From the NCBI GenBank assembly GCA_029573235.1, contig JAKQGX010000001.1:27732-91731 (forward strand): DNA of 64,000 bases. Reading direction: 5' to 3'. The translations under genes were made by a program, and so were the position numbers. The notes under the pieces were generated by a model. The model was given only the letters and a program-made list of their open reading frames with translations, made no database searches and was not told the origin of the DNA. This DNA is from Bacteroidota bacterium. Its GTDB lineage: Bacteria; Bacteroidota; Bacteroidia; Chitinophagales; Chitinophagaceae. The stretch's first letter is position 1; every line of letters begins with the position of its first letter. This document shows positions 28,054-37,591 of the stretch, piece after piece.

Positions 28054-28323
28054 ATGAAGCTAAAAGCCTTTATGGTAGCAATATGCATGGTTATTACAGT
28101 GGCGCTTTCCTCCTGTCAATCCGGTTGGGATGCCGAAAGTAAAAAGATGTTTTATGATACTTGCTCAGAAGACCTTCAACAAAAAGGAGTACCACAAGAC
28201 AAAGCTCAAACGGTTTGTCAATGCCGCTTAGATGCCGTTATGGAAAAATATCCTTCACTTGCTGATGTTATGGGGCATATTGAAGAGGTCATTGCAGACA
28301 CTTCCTTGCAACGATGTGAATAA
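28054..28323 (+). CDS. Small cysteine-containing lipoprotein
   Basis: 89 residues from ATG 28054 (an upstream ATG at 28015 would add 13 polar residues). The signal ends in LSSC with acceptor cysteine at 21. The mature part carries four further cysteines: DTCSEDL, VCQC and a final RCE. It is helical (SKKMFYDTCSEDLQQKGVPQ, LADVMGHIEEVIADTS). I know similar short Bacteroidota lipoproteins only as hypothetical. It sits 84 bases after msrA, so a redox-related role is possible but speculative. Confidence 0.65.
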   Translation: MKLKAFMVAICMVITVALSSCQSGWDAESKKMFYDTCSEDLQQKGVPQDKAQTVCQCRLDAVMEKYPSLADVMGHIEEVIADTSLQRCE

Positions 28324-28359
28324 GGCTCTATGCATAGACGATAGAAGACAAACTCCTTC

Positions 28360-29514
28360 TTATGAATGTGCCGCAGCCATTCGACGTAATAATACACTGG
28401 CACGGTATCGGTCTTCGCCGTATTGTTCATAAAGGTTGTCCAATACATCCAATACAGCTTGGGCACCCCATTCTTCGCACCATTGCAACAATCCTTTCGG
28501 GTAGTTCACACCTTTGGTCATGGCAAGGTCTAAATCTTCGTGTGTGGCTATTTGCAAATGCGCTGCATCTACTGCTTCGTTAATCAACATAGCCAAAACA
28601 CGCGCTACGATTTCTTTTCCTTTTGCTTCATCCGTATTGGGCAATTCGGGTGTAGCCTGTTCGGAATAATCATAAAAACCTTTACCGGATTTTCTTCCCA
28701 ACCAACCGGCTTCCAACAATCGCTTTTGAGCAAAGGAAGGTTTGTATCTTGGGTCGTAAAAGAAAGATTGGAACACGGTTTCGGTGACTACATAGTTTAC
28801 ATCATGACCAATATAATCCATCAAAGTAAAGGGGCCCATTTTGAACCCTCCAATTGTGGTCATTGCCCAGTCGATGGTTGCTTTGTCGGCTATGTTTTCT
28901 TCATAAATGCGCAAGGCTTCTCCATAAAATGGGCGTGCAATACGGTTCACAATAAAGCCCGGCGTGTCTTTTGCCACTACTGGTATCTTCTTCCATTGTA
29001 GCATCAATTGCTTCATCTCGTCAGCCAACGTAGGCTTTGTTTGTATCGCTGGAATCACTTCTACCAATGCCATCAACGGGGCTGGATTGAAAAAATGCAA
29101 TCCAATCATGCGCTCGGGGAGGGTGCATGCGGCAGCAATAGAAGTTACCGATAGCGAAGACGTATTGGTAGCTAAGATGCAATCACTACTTACGATGGTA
29201 CAGAGTTCGGCAAATACGTTCTTTTTGATTTCTAAGTGCTCTACAATGGCTTCAATAACGAGGTTGCATGGCGAAAGTGCTTGTAATGAATCTACAAATT
29301 TGAATTGAGCCAACAGGGCAGCAGCGTCTGCAATCTTTCCTTTTTCTTGAAGGCTGTGTAACGTTTTACTGAGGCTTGCTTTGGATTTCTCTAAAGAAGT
29401 TGCATTGTTATCGTACACCAATACGGAATGACCAGCCATAGCGGCTACTTGAGCAATGCCGGTACCCATGGCTCCGGAGCCAATAATGCCCACGGTATGA
29501 ATAGTAAGAGACAT
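28360..29514 (-). CDS. 3-hydroxyacyl-CoA dehydrogenase (PaaH/Hbd-like)
   Basis: Oxidises 3-hydroxyacyl-CoA with NAD in fatty acid or phenylacetate degradation, or works in the opposite direction in butyrate-type pathways. The N-terminal Rossmann motif [15 protein letters not shown] is followed by [10 protein letters not shown] and the catalytic [17 protein letters not shown] with the active histidine. Then comes the first C-terminal domain, [21 protein letters not shown] with [19 protein letters not shown], and a second, shorter copy ([30 protein letters not shown]). Two C-terminal domains in 384 residues is the PaaH/PaaC arrangement. No hydratase is fused. It is a single gene. Confidence 0.9.
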   Translation of the reverse strand: MSLTIHTVGIIGSGAMGTGIAQVAAMAGHSVLVYDNNATSLEKSKASLSKTLHSLQEKGKIADAAALLAQFKFVDSLQALSPCNLVIEAIVEHLEIKKNVFAELCTIVSSDCILATNTSSLSVTSIAAACTLPERMIGLHFFNPAPLMALVEVIPAIQTKPTLADEMKQLMLQWKKIPVVAKDTPGFIVNRIARPFYGEALRIYEENIADKATIDWAMTTIGGFKMGPFTLMDYIGHDVNYVVTETVFQSFFYDPRYKPSFAQKRLLEAGWLGRKSGKGFYDYSEQATPELPNTDEAKGKEIVARVLAMLINEAVDAAHLQIATHEDLDLAMTKGVNYPKGLLQWCEEWGAQAVLDVLDNLYEQYGEDRYRASVLLRRMAAAHS

Positions 29515-29679
29515 GATAAATCGTTAAGCGGATAAAGATAAGGGATGGAAATTGAATGCTAAAACAATAGGCTGCTCGCGGATAGCGGCAGCCTATTGTA
29601 GGGTTATTTTCTGGTGAGATGTGCTTAGTAGATTTTTATATTTTCATAAAAAGACTTCACAAGCACTTATTGCTTCTGT

Positions 29680-32600
29680 TTATTGTCGTTGGAAATACTC
29701 TTGTCCTATTCTGTCGAAAGCCAGTTTTGACAAGGCATCTACTCTGCCGGATATTTCTTTGCTGGTAGCAGTATCGCCGGCTTGTGCTGCAAAGGATCCT
29801 AGTATATTGATGACGCTAATGTCGCGTTGCACATCTGTGGCAAGGCTGGCTCTAGCATTTTCATTGCTTAATGAAGCAACGTATTTAACATCATCCTCTA
29901 AGTTTTTGGCAAGCTTTGTCAACAGATCTTTGGCTTTATCTTTTGCATCGGCACGGTAATAGGCATTCACCATTAAGTAGCATTGGAAATCGTATGCGTA
30001 TGCTTCGGGAGTGATGCCCTTCATTACTTTGTCTAATATTTGCACAGCTTCTGCTTTTCTTCCGCGTGCACTCAGCTCATCAGCAATACGAGAAACGGTA
30101 ATACGATATGGAGCTAGTGCCATTCTGTTTTTCTCATCAAAATATACATCCTTTCTTTCAGCACCACCATACGTATATTGTTTCATGTATAAGTCGTACG
30201 ATTTATCGACATCTACAAAACCATATTCACCCGGAGCTGTTTGACGCAATGGTGTTTGCGAATATGGCATCAGGCGATATACATTTCCTTCTAAGCGCAA
30301 GTAATTATTAAGCCCTACATAGTTATCGCCACCACCTCCAAAATAGATGGGGCGTTTCCAACCATCTTTTGCAGCAGCGGCTACAATGTTTAATATGGCC
30401 AGTTGGTCTTTAGTAGCAGCATCATTAGGCAGGCTAAACTTAATATCCATATTGATGGGGAAGGAATCGTTTTCTTTCAACAGTCCTGATGCTACCAATT
30501 GCTCTCTGGTAAGGGAAGGTAAAAAGAAGTTACGAGTAGGGAGGTAGTTGGTCATATCTCCGTTTTGAGTACGGAGTTGATTGGTGGCATTGTTGCTAAT
30601 GATAAAATTGCAAATTTCTTCTAAACTAAAATAACGGTCTTTGGGTATTTGCGGTGTTTCTACATAGCGCAAATAACTTCTTCTGTCACCGGCATAGTCT
30701 GCCGGTTTCCAAATCATTGGTACCGCATCAGCATCATTTATTTTATAGTTCAGTTGGTCAATATACCAGCTGATACCTAACAAACTGGTGTTGATAATAC
30801 GCACATCTCTGCGCACACCTTCTACTTCTTGGGCATACCAAAGGGGGTAGGTGTCGTTATCGCCATACGTAAATAATATGGCATTGGGGGCGCATGAGTT
30901 CAACGTATTTACAGCAGACTCTCTGGCAAATGTTTTTCCGGAGCGGTCGTGGTCATCCCATTCTTCTGAAGCCATTAATACCGGCACCGCCAACATGCAA
31001 ATGATGATCCCTAAAATGATGGCAGGCTTCCCCTTTATTGCTTTTTGCAACCACTCATTTACCATCAATAGCCCAATACCTATCCATATCGCAAATACAT
31101 ACGCCGACATGTATTGGTAGTCACGTTCCCTAGGTTGTACCGGCGTATTGTTGATGTATAACTGTACGGCTATGCCGGTAAAGAAGAATAAAGAAAAGAC
31201 AATAAAACCATTGCGCTTGTCTCTATTAAACTGATATACCAAGCCCAATACACCCAGTATAAACGGTAGAAAATATAACTGGTTTCGAGCTCTGTTGTTT
31301 CGATATCCTTCCGGCATTTTGTCGATATCGCCGACTTTCATGTTGTCAACAAACTTAATGCCTGAAATCCAGTTGCCTTCTTTGGGACCACCTTGTCCTT
31401 CAAAGTCATTTTGTCTTCCGGCAAAGTTCCACATAAAATAGCGCCACCACATCCAGTTGATTTGATAGCTGAAGAAGAAACGGTAATTATCTGCCGTAGT
31501 AGGAGATTCACCTTCTTCCAAGCCAAGATATTGACGGTAAAAAGCAGGATGGTTTTGCCCTGCATCCCAGATACGAGGGAAGAAGCGAGTGCTGGCATAC
31601 TCGTATTCTAATTTGGTGCCTACTTCTTCGTAATAGTCTTTTCCATCTTTTTTAGATTGTGTGTACCATTTCCCTTTTTCGATAATGCCGGTAGGTTGCG
31701 AATTGAAATCGGGACCAAAAAGTAACGGTTGTGAGCCAAATTGCTCGCGGTTTACATACGATAAAAAGGTGTTGGCATTGTCCGGATTGGTCATGTCAAT
31801 AGGTACATCGGCACGAGAGCGCAACAATGGAATCATGTAAGATGAATAGCCGATTAATACGAAAATCATTCCTAAGGTAGCCGTGTGTAGCAGATAGTTG
31901 TTTTTCTTTTTGGCATACATTAATAATGCTACCAACAAAGCAACAAACAACAACAAGAACACGATGGCCCCGGTATCAAATGGCATTTTCATGCTATTGA
32001 CAAAGAAATAATCAAACTTGAAGGCTAAGTATGGAAGCCCTTGTACCACGCCGATTTGTATCAATCCCAATACCACACATCCAATAATGAAGGCAATAAA
32101 CGTACCCATTTTGGTTACTTCATAGCGTTTGAAATAATAGATTAACGCAATAGTTGGAATAGCCAACAAACTGAGCAAGTGCGTGGCAATGGTAAGTCCC
32201 ATCATAAAGAAGATGAATACCAACCAACGGTCGGCATAAGGCTTGTCGGCTACATGCTCCCACTTGAGCATTGCCCAAAATACAACAGCCATCAGCAAGG
32301 AAGAGGTGGCATACACCTCAGCCTCTACTGCCGAAAACCAAAACGTATCAGAAAAGGTATAAGCTAAAGCCCCTATCGCGCCGGCACCCATTATCAACAA
32401 TAGTTGCTGTCCGTTGGGTTCTTCGCTTTCGGAGGGTGCTATCAGGCGTTTGGCAAAATGTGTAATAGTCCAAAAAAGGAATAAAATCGTTAAGCTACTG
32501 GCTAGTGCCGACCATGTATTGATCATCAATGCCACCTTGCTCACATCACCACCGGCAAGGATACCAAACATACGCTGAATGAGCATGAAAAAAGGTGCTC

Positions 32601-32754
32601 CGGGCGAGTGCCCCACTTCCAGTTTGTACCCACAAGAAATAAACTCACCACAGTCCCAAAAACTCACGGTTCGTTCCATGGTCATCAGGTAAACAATGGT
32701 AGCAATGGCAAACACAGCCCATCCAACAAGGTTGTTGATTTTACGATAATTCAT
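29680..32754 (-). CDS. DUF2723 multispanning membrane protein
   Basis: A very large (about 1024 residues from ATG 32754) Bacteroidota protein. The N-terminal half has around twelve hydrophobic segments. DUF2723 starts at RKINNLVGWAVFAIATIVYL and keeps the key phrase SFWDCGEFISCGYKLEVGHS with its acidic pair, like the DE motif of GT-C glycosyltransferases such as protein O-mannosyltransferases. The C-terminal 400 residues are soluble and include a TPR-like ending. By family analogy it may transfer sugars from a lipid carrier to exported proteins; this is inference. An upstream ATG at 32823 adds 23 residues with no support. Confidence 0.82.
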   Translation of the reverse strand: MNYRKINNLVGWAVFAIATIVYLMTMERTVSFWDCGEFISCGYKLEVGHSPGAPFFMLIQRMFGILAGGDVSKVALMINTWSALASSLTILFLFWTITHFAKRLIAPSESEEPNGQQLLLIMGAGAIGALAYTFSDTFWFSAVEAEVYATSSLLMAVVFWAMLKWEHVADKPYADRWLVFIFFMMGLTIATHLLSLLAIPTIALIYYFKRYEVTKMGTFIAFIIGCVVLGLIQIGVVQGLPYLAFKFDYFFVNSMKMPFDTGAIVFLLLFVALLVALLMYAKKKNNYLLHTATLGMIFVLIGYSSYMIPLLRSRADVPIDMTNPDNANTFLSYVNREQFGSQPLLFGPDFNSQPTGIIEKGKWYTQSKKDGKDYYEEVGTKLEYEYASTRFFPRIWDAGQNHPAFYRQYLGLEEGESPTTADNYRFFFSYQINWMWWRYFMWNFAGRQNDFEGQGGPKEGNWISGIKFVDNMKVGDIDKMPEGYRNNRARNQLYFLPFILGVLGLVYQFNRDKRNGFIVFSLFFFTGIAVQLYINNTPVQPRERDYQYMSAYVFAIWIGIGLLMVNEWLQKAIKGKPAIILGIIICMLAVPVLMASEEWDDHDRSGKTFARESAVNTLNSCAPNAILFTYGDNDTYPLWYAQEVEGVRRDVRIINTSLLGISWYIDQLNYKINDADAVPMIWKPADYAGDRRSYLRYVETPQIPKDRYFSLEEICNFIISNNATNQLRTQNGDMTNYLPTRNFFLPSLTREQLVASGLLKENDSFPINMDIKFSLPNDAATKDQLAILNIVAAAAKDGWKRPIYFGGGGDNYVGLNNYLRLEGNVYRLMPYSQTPLRQTAPGEYGFVDVDKSYDLYMKQYTYGGAERKDVYFDEKNRMALAPYRITVSRIADELSARGRKAEAVQILDKVMKGITPEAYAYDFQCYLMVNAYYRADAKDKAKDLLTKLAKNLEDDVKYVASLSNENARASLATDVQRDISVINILGSFAAQAGDTATSKEISGRVDALSKLAFDRIGQEYFQRQ

Positions 32755-32913
32755 TCGATTCTTAGTTTGGAATAAATAGCAATTCTGTCCTAAAAGCAAG
32801 TCTTGCTTTTTAGACGGCAACAAAAATAGAAAAATAGGTTAATGCACAAAGTCGATTGTGGCATTTAACAAAAATTAATAGCCTACAAAACAAGCAGCTA
32901 TACCTTGAGTGAA

Positions 32914-33351
32914 TTATGTAAGCAGATAGTCAATGTTTTTTATTTGATGCGGAAAAACCTCCTGTGCTAATTGTACATCGCTAAGCGTTCGTAACGATTG
33001 CAAAAAACGGGATTTGAGTTCGGTAGCGATGGGCCCCTGTAAAAGTAATAAGTAGTCGATATTTTTGAGGTCAGCCAACAAGGTATGATTGCCATTTTTT
33101 AATTGGTACAAAGTATAGCTATCACTGCTATTAGGCACTTCGTATCGGTACAAGGTATAGTAGTGTTGCACATCAGGGGTGGTATGCACACAGATATCTA
33201 GCTCCGGAGAAAGCCGTTTCAAATCAATATTAAATGATTGATTCAGCAACCAACAAAGCCGATAGATGGGCAACGAACAACCTATAGATATCAAGGAAGA
33301 ATCCGAAAAGAAATCTTCGTGCATGGCTTCGGTATCCAGTATCAGTTTCAT
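32914..33351 (-). CDS. IPExxxVDY-like small protein
   Basis: 145 residues. The C-terminus FPHQIKNIDYLLT corresponds to the IPExxxVDYLL motif for which a small Bacteroidota family is named, and the N-terminus MKLILDTEAMHEDFFSDSSLI and the NIDYLLLLQG segment also fit. No function is known for the family. It is soluble, without signal peptide. It is divergent from the SPFH gene with 73 bases between the starts. Confidence 0.68.
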   Translation of the reverse strand: MKLILDTEAMHEDFFSDSSLISIGCSLPIYRLCWLLNQSFNIDLKRLSPELDICVHTTPDVQHYYTLYRYEVPNSSDSYTLYQLKNGNHTLLADLKNIDYLLLLQGPIATELKSRFLQSLRTLSDVQLAQEVFPHQIKNIDYLLT

Positions 33352-33424
33352 TTATAGAGTAAAGTAGAAAGTATGAAACACAAATTTTACGTTTCTTTCA
33401 ATAACTTGCAAGAAATATAAAATT

Positions 33425-34369
33425 ATGACCACTACAATAGTTGTTATTTCTATTATCCTATTATTAATCTTGACAGGGGTAGCCACTGTACAGCAAGGAA
33501 CCGTAGCTGTTATCACCATTTTTGGTAAGTATCAACGAATACTACGCCCCGGTCTCAATTTTCGAATTCCCTTTATTGAAAAAATTTTCAGACGTATCTC
33601 TATTCAAAATCGTTCGATAGAATTGAAGTTTCAAGCCATTACCCAGGACCAGGCAAATGTGAACTTCGCCGCAATGCTTTTGTATTCGGTGCTTAACAAC
33701 GACAGCCAAACGATACAGAATGTAGCGTTCAAATTTATGGACGACCGCAACTTTATGCAAGCCTTGATACGCAGTGTGGAAGGGTCTGTACGGGCTTTTG
33801 TGGCAACCAAAAAACAATCTGAAATCCTACAATTGCGCAGCGAAATCATTTTTCATGTAAAAGACCAACTGGACAAACAGCTGGAAGATTGGGGATACCA
33901 TTTATTAGACCTGCAGCTGAACGATATTGCTTTCGACGAAACCATTATGCGCTCTATGGCGCAGGTGGTAGCTTCCAACAACCTGAAAGCTGCTGCCGAA
34001 AACGAAGGTCAGGCACTATTAATTACCAAAACCAAAGCCGCAGAGGCAGATGGTAATGCTATTAAAATTTCGGCAGAAGCCGAACGTCAAGCGGCGCAAC
34101 TTCGTGGGCAAGGGGTAGCACTCTTTAGAGAAGAAGTAGCCAAAGGGATGGCAATGGCAGCCAAAGAAATGGAAAATGCCAATCTGGATGCTTCTTTCAT
34201 TTTATTCTCGATGTGGACAGACGCCATCAAACACTTTGCTGAATATGGTAAAGACAATACTATTTTCTTAGATGGATCCAACGATAATCTACAGCGCACC
34301 ATGCAACAAATGATGTCATTAATCAAATCGCCGAAAGACATGAAAGGATTCCGCTCGGATGAGAATTAG
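33425..34369 (+). CDS. SPFH/band 7 (stomatin-like) membrane protein
   Basis: 314 residues. One N-terminal membrane segment (IVVISIILLLILTGVATVQQ) followed by an SPFH domain (GTVAVITIFGKYQRILRPGL, IQNRSIELKFQAITQDQANV) and a long alanine- and glutamate-rich coiled coil (AAENEGQALLITKTKAAEAD). Such proteins form large cages in membrane microdomains and often regulate proteases. The usual NfeD partner is not adjacent. An MFS transporter follows 36 bases later. Confidence 0.87.
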   Translation: MTTTIVVISIILLLILTGVATVQQGTVAVITIFGKYQRILRPGLNFRIPFIEKIFRRISIQNRSIELKFQAITQDQANVNFAAMLLYSVLNNDSQTIQNVAFKFMDDRNFMQALIRSVEGSVRAFVATKKQSEILQLRSEIIFHVKDQLDKQLEDWGYHLLDLQLNDIAFDETIMRSMAQVVASNNLKAAAENEGQALLITKTKAAEADGNAIKISAEAERQAAQLRGQGVALFREEVAKGMAMAAKEMENANLDASFILFSMWTDAIKHFAEYGKDNTIFLDGSNDNLQRTMQQMMSLIKSPKDMKGFRSDEN

Positions 34370-34405
34370 TTCTTGGAGATAGATTAATGGATTACTTTTC
34401 GATAG

Positions 34406-35746
34406 ATGAAAACCACCTCCACCAAAAAATGGCATAGGGCATGGGCAATGTATGATTGGGCTAATAGTGCATATAGCCTTGTCATAACATCCACTATTTT
34501 TCCGGCATATTACATGGCTGTAACCGCTACTAAAGATGCCACCGGCGCTATTACTAACAATGAAGTATCACTTTGGGGCTTCACTTTCAATAATGGGGCT
34601 TTATTCGATTATTCGATAGCTACTGCTTATCTATTGATAGCTATCTTATCTCCCATCTTATCCTCTATAGCCGATTACAAAGGCAACAAAAAAAACTTCA
34701 TGCAGTTCTTTTGTACGATGGGTGCCTTGGCTTGTATGGGCTTGTTTTTCTTTAGAAAAGAGACTGTAGGGTGGGGGCTATTGTGCTCTACAATGGCAGC
34801 AGTGGGCTACTGTGGTAGTTTGGTTTTTTACAACGCATTTCTTCCGGAAATTGCTACGGTGAACGAACGCGACAAGCTCAGTGCAAAGGGCTACTCATAC
34901 GGGTACATTGGCAGCGTATTATTACAACTTGTTTGTTTGGTACTGGTGCTCAATGCGGCACATTTTGCAGATGAAAGTTTGCCGGTAAGACTATCATTTT
35001 TATTGGTAGGCATTTGGTGGCTGGGTTTTGGGTTGATTCCCTTCTTTGTATTACCGAAAGGAAAGCCTGCAGAGCAACACCCCGAATACAATATCTTGAT
35101 TAATGGATTTTACGAACTCAGAAAAGTGTATGCCCAGGTAAAAAAGATGCCGGTATTGCGTTCGTATTTAGGGGCGTTTTTTTTATATAGCATGGGAGTG
35201 CAAACGGTTATGCTGGCAGCAACTATTTTTGGAAGTACTGAAATAAAAAAACAAGATGGTAGTTTGTTGGGTATGCAAGAGCTCATCACCACCATTCTCA
35301 TCATTCAATTGGTAGCCATATTGGGTGCTTTTTTGATGGCAAAAGTTTCCTCTTGGTTGGGCAACCTAAAAGCCTTACTGATTGTGGTTTTGATATGGAT
35401 AGGTATCTGTGTAGCGGCTTATTTTACTACTTCAGACGGGGAGTTTTATATCTTGGCTGCTGTGGTGGGGTTGGTCATGGGAGGCATACAATCTCTCAGT
35501 CGTTCCACCTATTCCAAGCTGATGCCGGAGACCAGCGATACTACTTCCTTTTTCAGTTTTTATGATGTAACGGAGAAAGTGGCGATTGTTTTTGGTATGT
35601 TTTCTTTTGGATTAATACATGAAATGACAGGCGCCATGCGCAATAGTATTTTGGCACTGATAGTGTTTTTTGCATTAGGCGGAATAGCACTTTACATGAC
35701 CATCATAAGGCAGCGCTCCTATGCCCTCAAAGAGAATAAAGCATAG
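34406..35746 (+). CDS. MFS transporter, UMF1 (Atg22-like) family
   Basis: 446 residues with about twelve hydrophobic segments. The N-terminus MYDWANSAYSLVITSTIFPAYY is the hallmark of the UMF1 branch, whose yeast relative Atg22 exports amino acids from the vacuole. Further signs are the SPILSSIADYKGNKK loop (the MFS motif A equivalent), NAFLPEIATVNERDKLSAKGYSYGYIG (the family's central motif) and GGIQSLSRSTYSKLMPE. The bacterial substrate is unknown. It is probably cotranscribed with the SPFH gene. Confidence 0.87.
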   Translation: MKTTSTKKWHRAWAMYDWANSAYSLVITSTIFPAYYMAVTATKDATGAITNNEVSLWGFTFNNGALFDYSIATAYLLIAILSPILSSIADYKGNKKNFMQFFCTMGALACMGLFFFRKETVGWGLLCSTMAAVGYCGSLVFYNAFLPEIATVNERDKLSAKGYSYGYIGSVLLQLVCLVLVLNAAHFADESLPVRLSFLLVGIWWLGFGLIPFFVLPKGKPAEQHPEYNILINGFYELRKVYAQVKKMPVLRSYLGAFFLYSMGVQTVMLAATIFGSTEIKKQDGSLLGMQELITTILIIQLVAILGAFLMAKVSSWLGNLKALLIVVLIWIGICVAAYFTTSDGEFYILAAVVGLVMGGIQSLSRSTYSKLMPETSDTTSFFSFYDVTEKVAIVFGMFSFGLIHEMTGAMRNSILALIVFFALGGIALYMTIIRQRSYALKENKA

Positions 35747-35821
35747 CTTTGCATTATCAATAACAATCTTTTTTATCAAATTATTCATTGTCTGAACTGA
35801 CAATAAAACCAAAACCAATAG

Positions 35822-36679
35822 ATGAAACTATATACCATTAATGCTGGATATTTTAAATTGGATGGCGGTGCCATGCATGGCGTAGTACCCAAAAGCATGT
35901 GGCATAAACAAAACCCCGCCGACGAAAATAATATGTGTACTTGGGCAATGCGCTGCCTATTAATGGTTACCGATACGGAAAAAATATTGATTGATACCGG
36001 AATGGGAACCAAACAAGATGAAAAATTCTTCAGTCATTTTCATCCACATGGTGATGATCGTATCGAAAAGAATCTGGCAAAACACGGTTATTCTACAGCT
36101 GATATTACGGATGTGTTTTTGACGCACCTCCATTTCGACCATTGTGGTGGCGCTATTAAGAAGGAAGGAGACCGGCTATTGCCAGCATTTGAAAACGCTA
36201 CCTTTTGGGTTGACGAAACACATTTACAAGCAGCGTTACAGCCCAATGAAAGAGAGAAAGCTTCTTTTTTAAAAGAAAATATTCTGCCCATCAAAGAAAG
36301 TGGACGCATGCAACTGATAACGCCCGAAATGCACAGGGGCTGGAAAGCGAATATGAAAATTGAAATGGCCAACGGTCATACCGATAATATGATGTTGCCA
36401 CTGATTCCGTATAAGGGTACGCATATTCTATTTTGCGCCGATTTGCTGCCCAGCGTAGCGCATATTTCTATGCCTTGGGTTATGTCGTACGATATGCGCC
36501 CCTTAGATACATTAGCTGAGAAAAAGAAAATGTTGGAAGCTGCAGCACAAGAGGGTTGGGTGTTGTTTTTTGAACACGATCCTCATGTTGAGTGTGCTAC
36601 GGTTCAAGTAGTGGATGGTCGTATTCGCTTAAAAGAGACGTTTGCATTAAGCGAGTTAGACACAAAACTTGCTAAATAA
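35822..36679 (+). CDS. Metallo-beta-lactamase-fold hydrolase
   Basis: 285 residues with the metal-binding motif HLHFDH at 102-107 (H102, H104, D106, H107), DTGMGTKQDEKFF in place of the usual GxG loop, GHTDNMMLP with the third histidine and FCADLLPS with the bridging aspartate. This is the quorum-quenching lactonase/AHL-lactonase-like and YflN-like branch of the family in general shape, but substrate specificity cannot be read from sequence. No signal peptide, so cytosolic. Its start is 75 bases after the transporter. Confidence 0.86.
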   Translation: MKLYTINAGYFKLDGGAMHGVVPKSMWHKQNPADENNMCTWAMRCLLMVTDTEKILIDTGMGTKQDEKFFSHFHPHGDDRIEKNLAKHGYSTADITDVFLTHLHFDHCGGAIKKEGDRLLPAFENATFWVDETHLQAALQPNEREKASFLKENILPIKESGRMQLITPEMHRGWKANMKIEMANGHTDNMMLPLIPYKGTHILFCADLLPSVAHISMPWVMSYDMRPLDTLAEKKKMLEAAAQEGWVLFFEHDPHVECATVQVVDGRIRLKETFALSELDTKLAK

Positions 36680-36697
36680 ACCGATGTTTATAGTACT

Positions 36698-37111
36698 TTA
36701 TTTTTGAGAAGTGTTGTTTATGGCATCCTTGTCATACCGTACAAAAAAATACAAGTAGATAACTCTTGATAAACGCATGAGCCAAGGTTGCAGCAATATG
36801 GATAACCCTACAGAAATACCCAATGCAATAAAAACACTGTTGTCATTATACGACATGCCAAAGAGAATCCAATAAGCAATAAAAGTAGCTGCAATAAGTG
36901 CAACGGTTAAAGCATAACTTACGTACCCGGTACCATAATAAAAACCTACTTCAATTTCCATTTTTTGTTGACATTTTTCACAGCGATCGGGCATCGTCAA
37001 CAAGTCTTTTAGTGGGAAGATACTGTTTTGGGTAAACATTTCTCCCTCTCTGCACTTGGGGCATTTCATCTTAAATATACTGGCCAGTAGGCTGGGGTGC
37101 TTGGTGGACAT
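36698..37111 (-). CDS. DUF983 membrane protein with zinc ribbon
   Basis: 137 residues. Two CxxC pairs (CPKC 17-20 and CEKC 44-47) make an N-terminal zinc-ribbon-like knuckle. EIEVGFYYGTGYVSYALTV then introduces two membrane spans (VALIAATFIAYWILFG, FIALGISVGLSILLQPWLM). The layout matches DUF983, common in Bacteroidota and alphaproteobacteria, function unknown. It converges on the lactamase-fold gene with 18 bases between them. Confidence 0.83.
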   Translation of the reverse strand: MSTKHPSLLASIFKMKCPKCREGEMFTQNSIFPLKDLLTMPDRCEKCQQKMEIEVGFYYGTGYVSYALTVALIAATFIAYWILFGMSYNDNSVFIALGISVGLSILLQPWLMRLSRVIYLYFFVRYDKDAINNTSQK

Positions 37112-37261
37112 GCGGTCTTCTGTTTTTTTTGTGCAAAACTAATAGCATTAGCGCTGAAAGTCTATAGCAAAACTCGAATCCACTATTGATAAACGATTTT
37201 AATCGCAAGCGGAAATTTATTACAACGGAAAACTCATTCTAATAATCCATCATGAAAATAT

Positions 37262-37292
37262 TTTGAATTTATTTCAATAAGCCTTACCTTTG
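37262..37292 (+). promoter_or_regulatory. Strong sigma-70-type Bacteroidota promoter of rpsU
   Basis: TTTG at 37262-37265, exactly 19 bases, then TACCTTTG at 37285-37292: a consensus match to the TTTG/TAnnTTTG promoter of this phylum. The start of transcription should fall near 37299. The initial transcript, CCTTCCCAAATCAAAAGG then GGGTAT, is repeated at two promoters at the window's right end. Confidence 0.88.
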
Positions 37293-37322
37293 CCTTCCCA
37301 AATCAAAAGGGGGTATCAAAAT

Positions 37323-37520
37323 ATGTTAATAATTGACTCAAAAGACTGCGAAAACATTGACAAAGCGCTGAAGAAGTATAAAAAGAAGTACGAAAAATCT
37401 CGTACACTTAACCAATTGCGCGATCGCCAATCCTTCACTAAACCTTCTGTACGTCGTCGTGTAGAGGTATTGAAAGCGATCTATAAGCAACAAATACTTT
37501 CCGGAAAGGTAGAGTTGTAA
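37323..37520 (+). CDS. rpsU: 30S ribosomal protein S21
   Basis: 65 residues: MLIIDSKDCENIDKALKKYK, then KKYEKSRTLNQLRDRQSFTK and PSVRRRVEVLKAIYKQQI, the basic helical S21 pattern. S21 binds near the anti-Shine-Dalgarno end of 16S rRNA. In Bacteroidota this region is occupied and the anti-SD sequence is hidden, which agrees with the lack of SD sites here. An upstream in-frame ATG at 37290 lies inside the promoter, so 37323 is the start. It heads the rpsU-xerC-hpf cluster. Confidence 0.93.
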   Translation: MLIIDSKDCENIDKALKKYKKKYEKSRTLNQLRDRQSFTKPSVRRRVEVLKAIYKQQILSGKVEL

Positions 37521-37547
37521 GCAGCATTTACCCAATATTTAACTTTT

Positions 37548-37591
37548 ATCTCGTCAAGTAATGTGTTACATTTACCTGACGAGATTTTTTT
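37548..37591 (+). terminator. Terminator/attenuator abutting the xerC start codon
   Basis: ATCTCGTCA (37548-37556) pairs with TGACGAGAT (37577-37585), enclosing a smaller AATGT/ACATT hairpin, followed by a T-run that ends exactly at the ATG of xerC (37592). It could end rpsU transcripts, or sequester the xerC start in transcripts that read through. Confidence 0.82.
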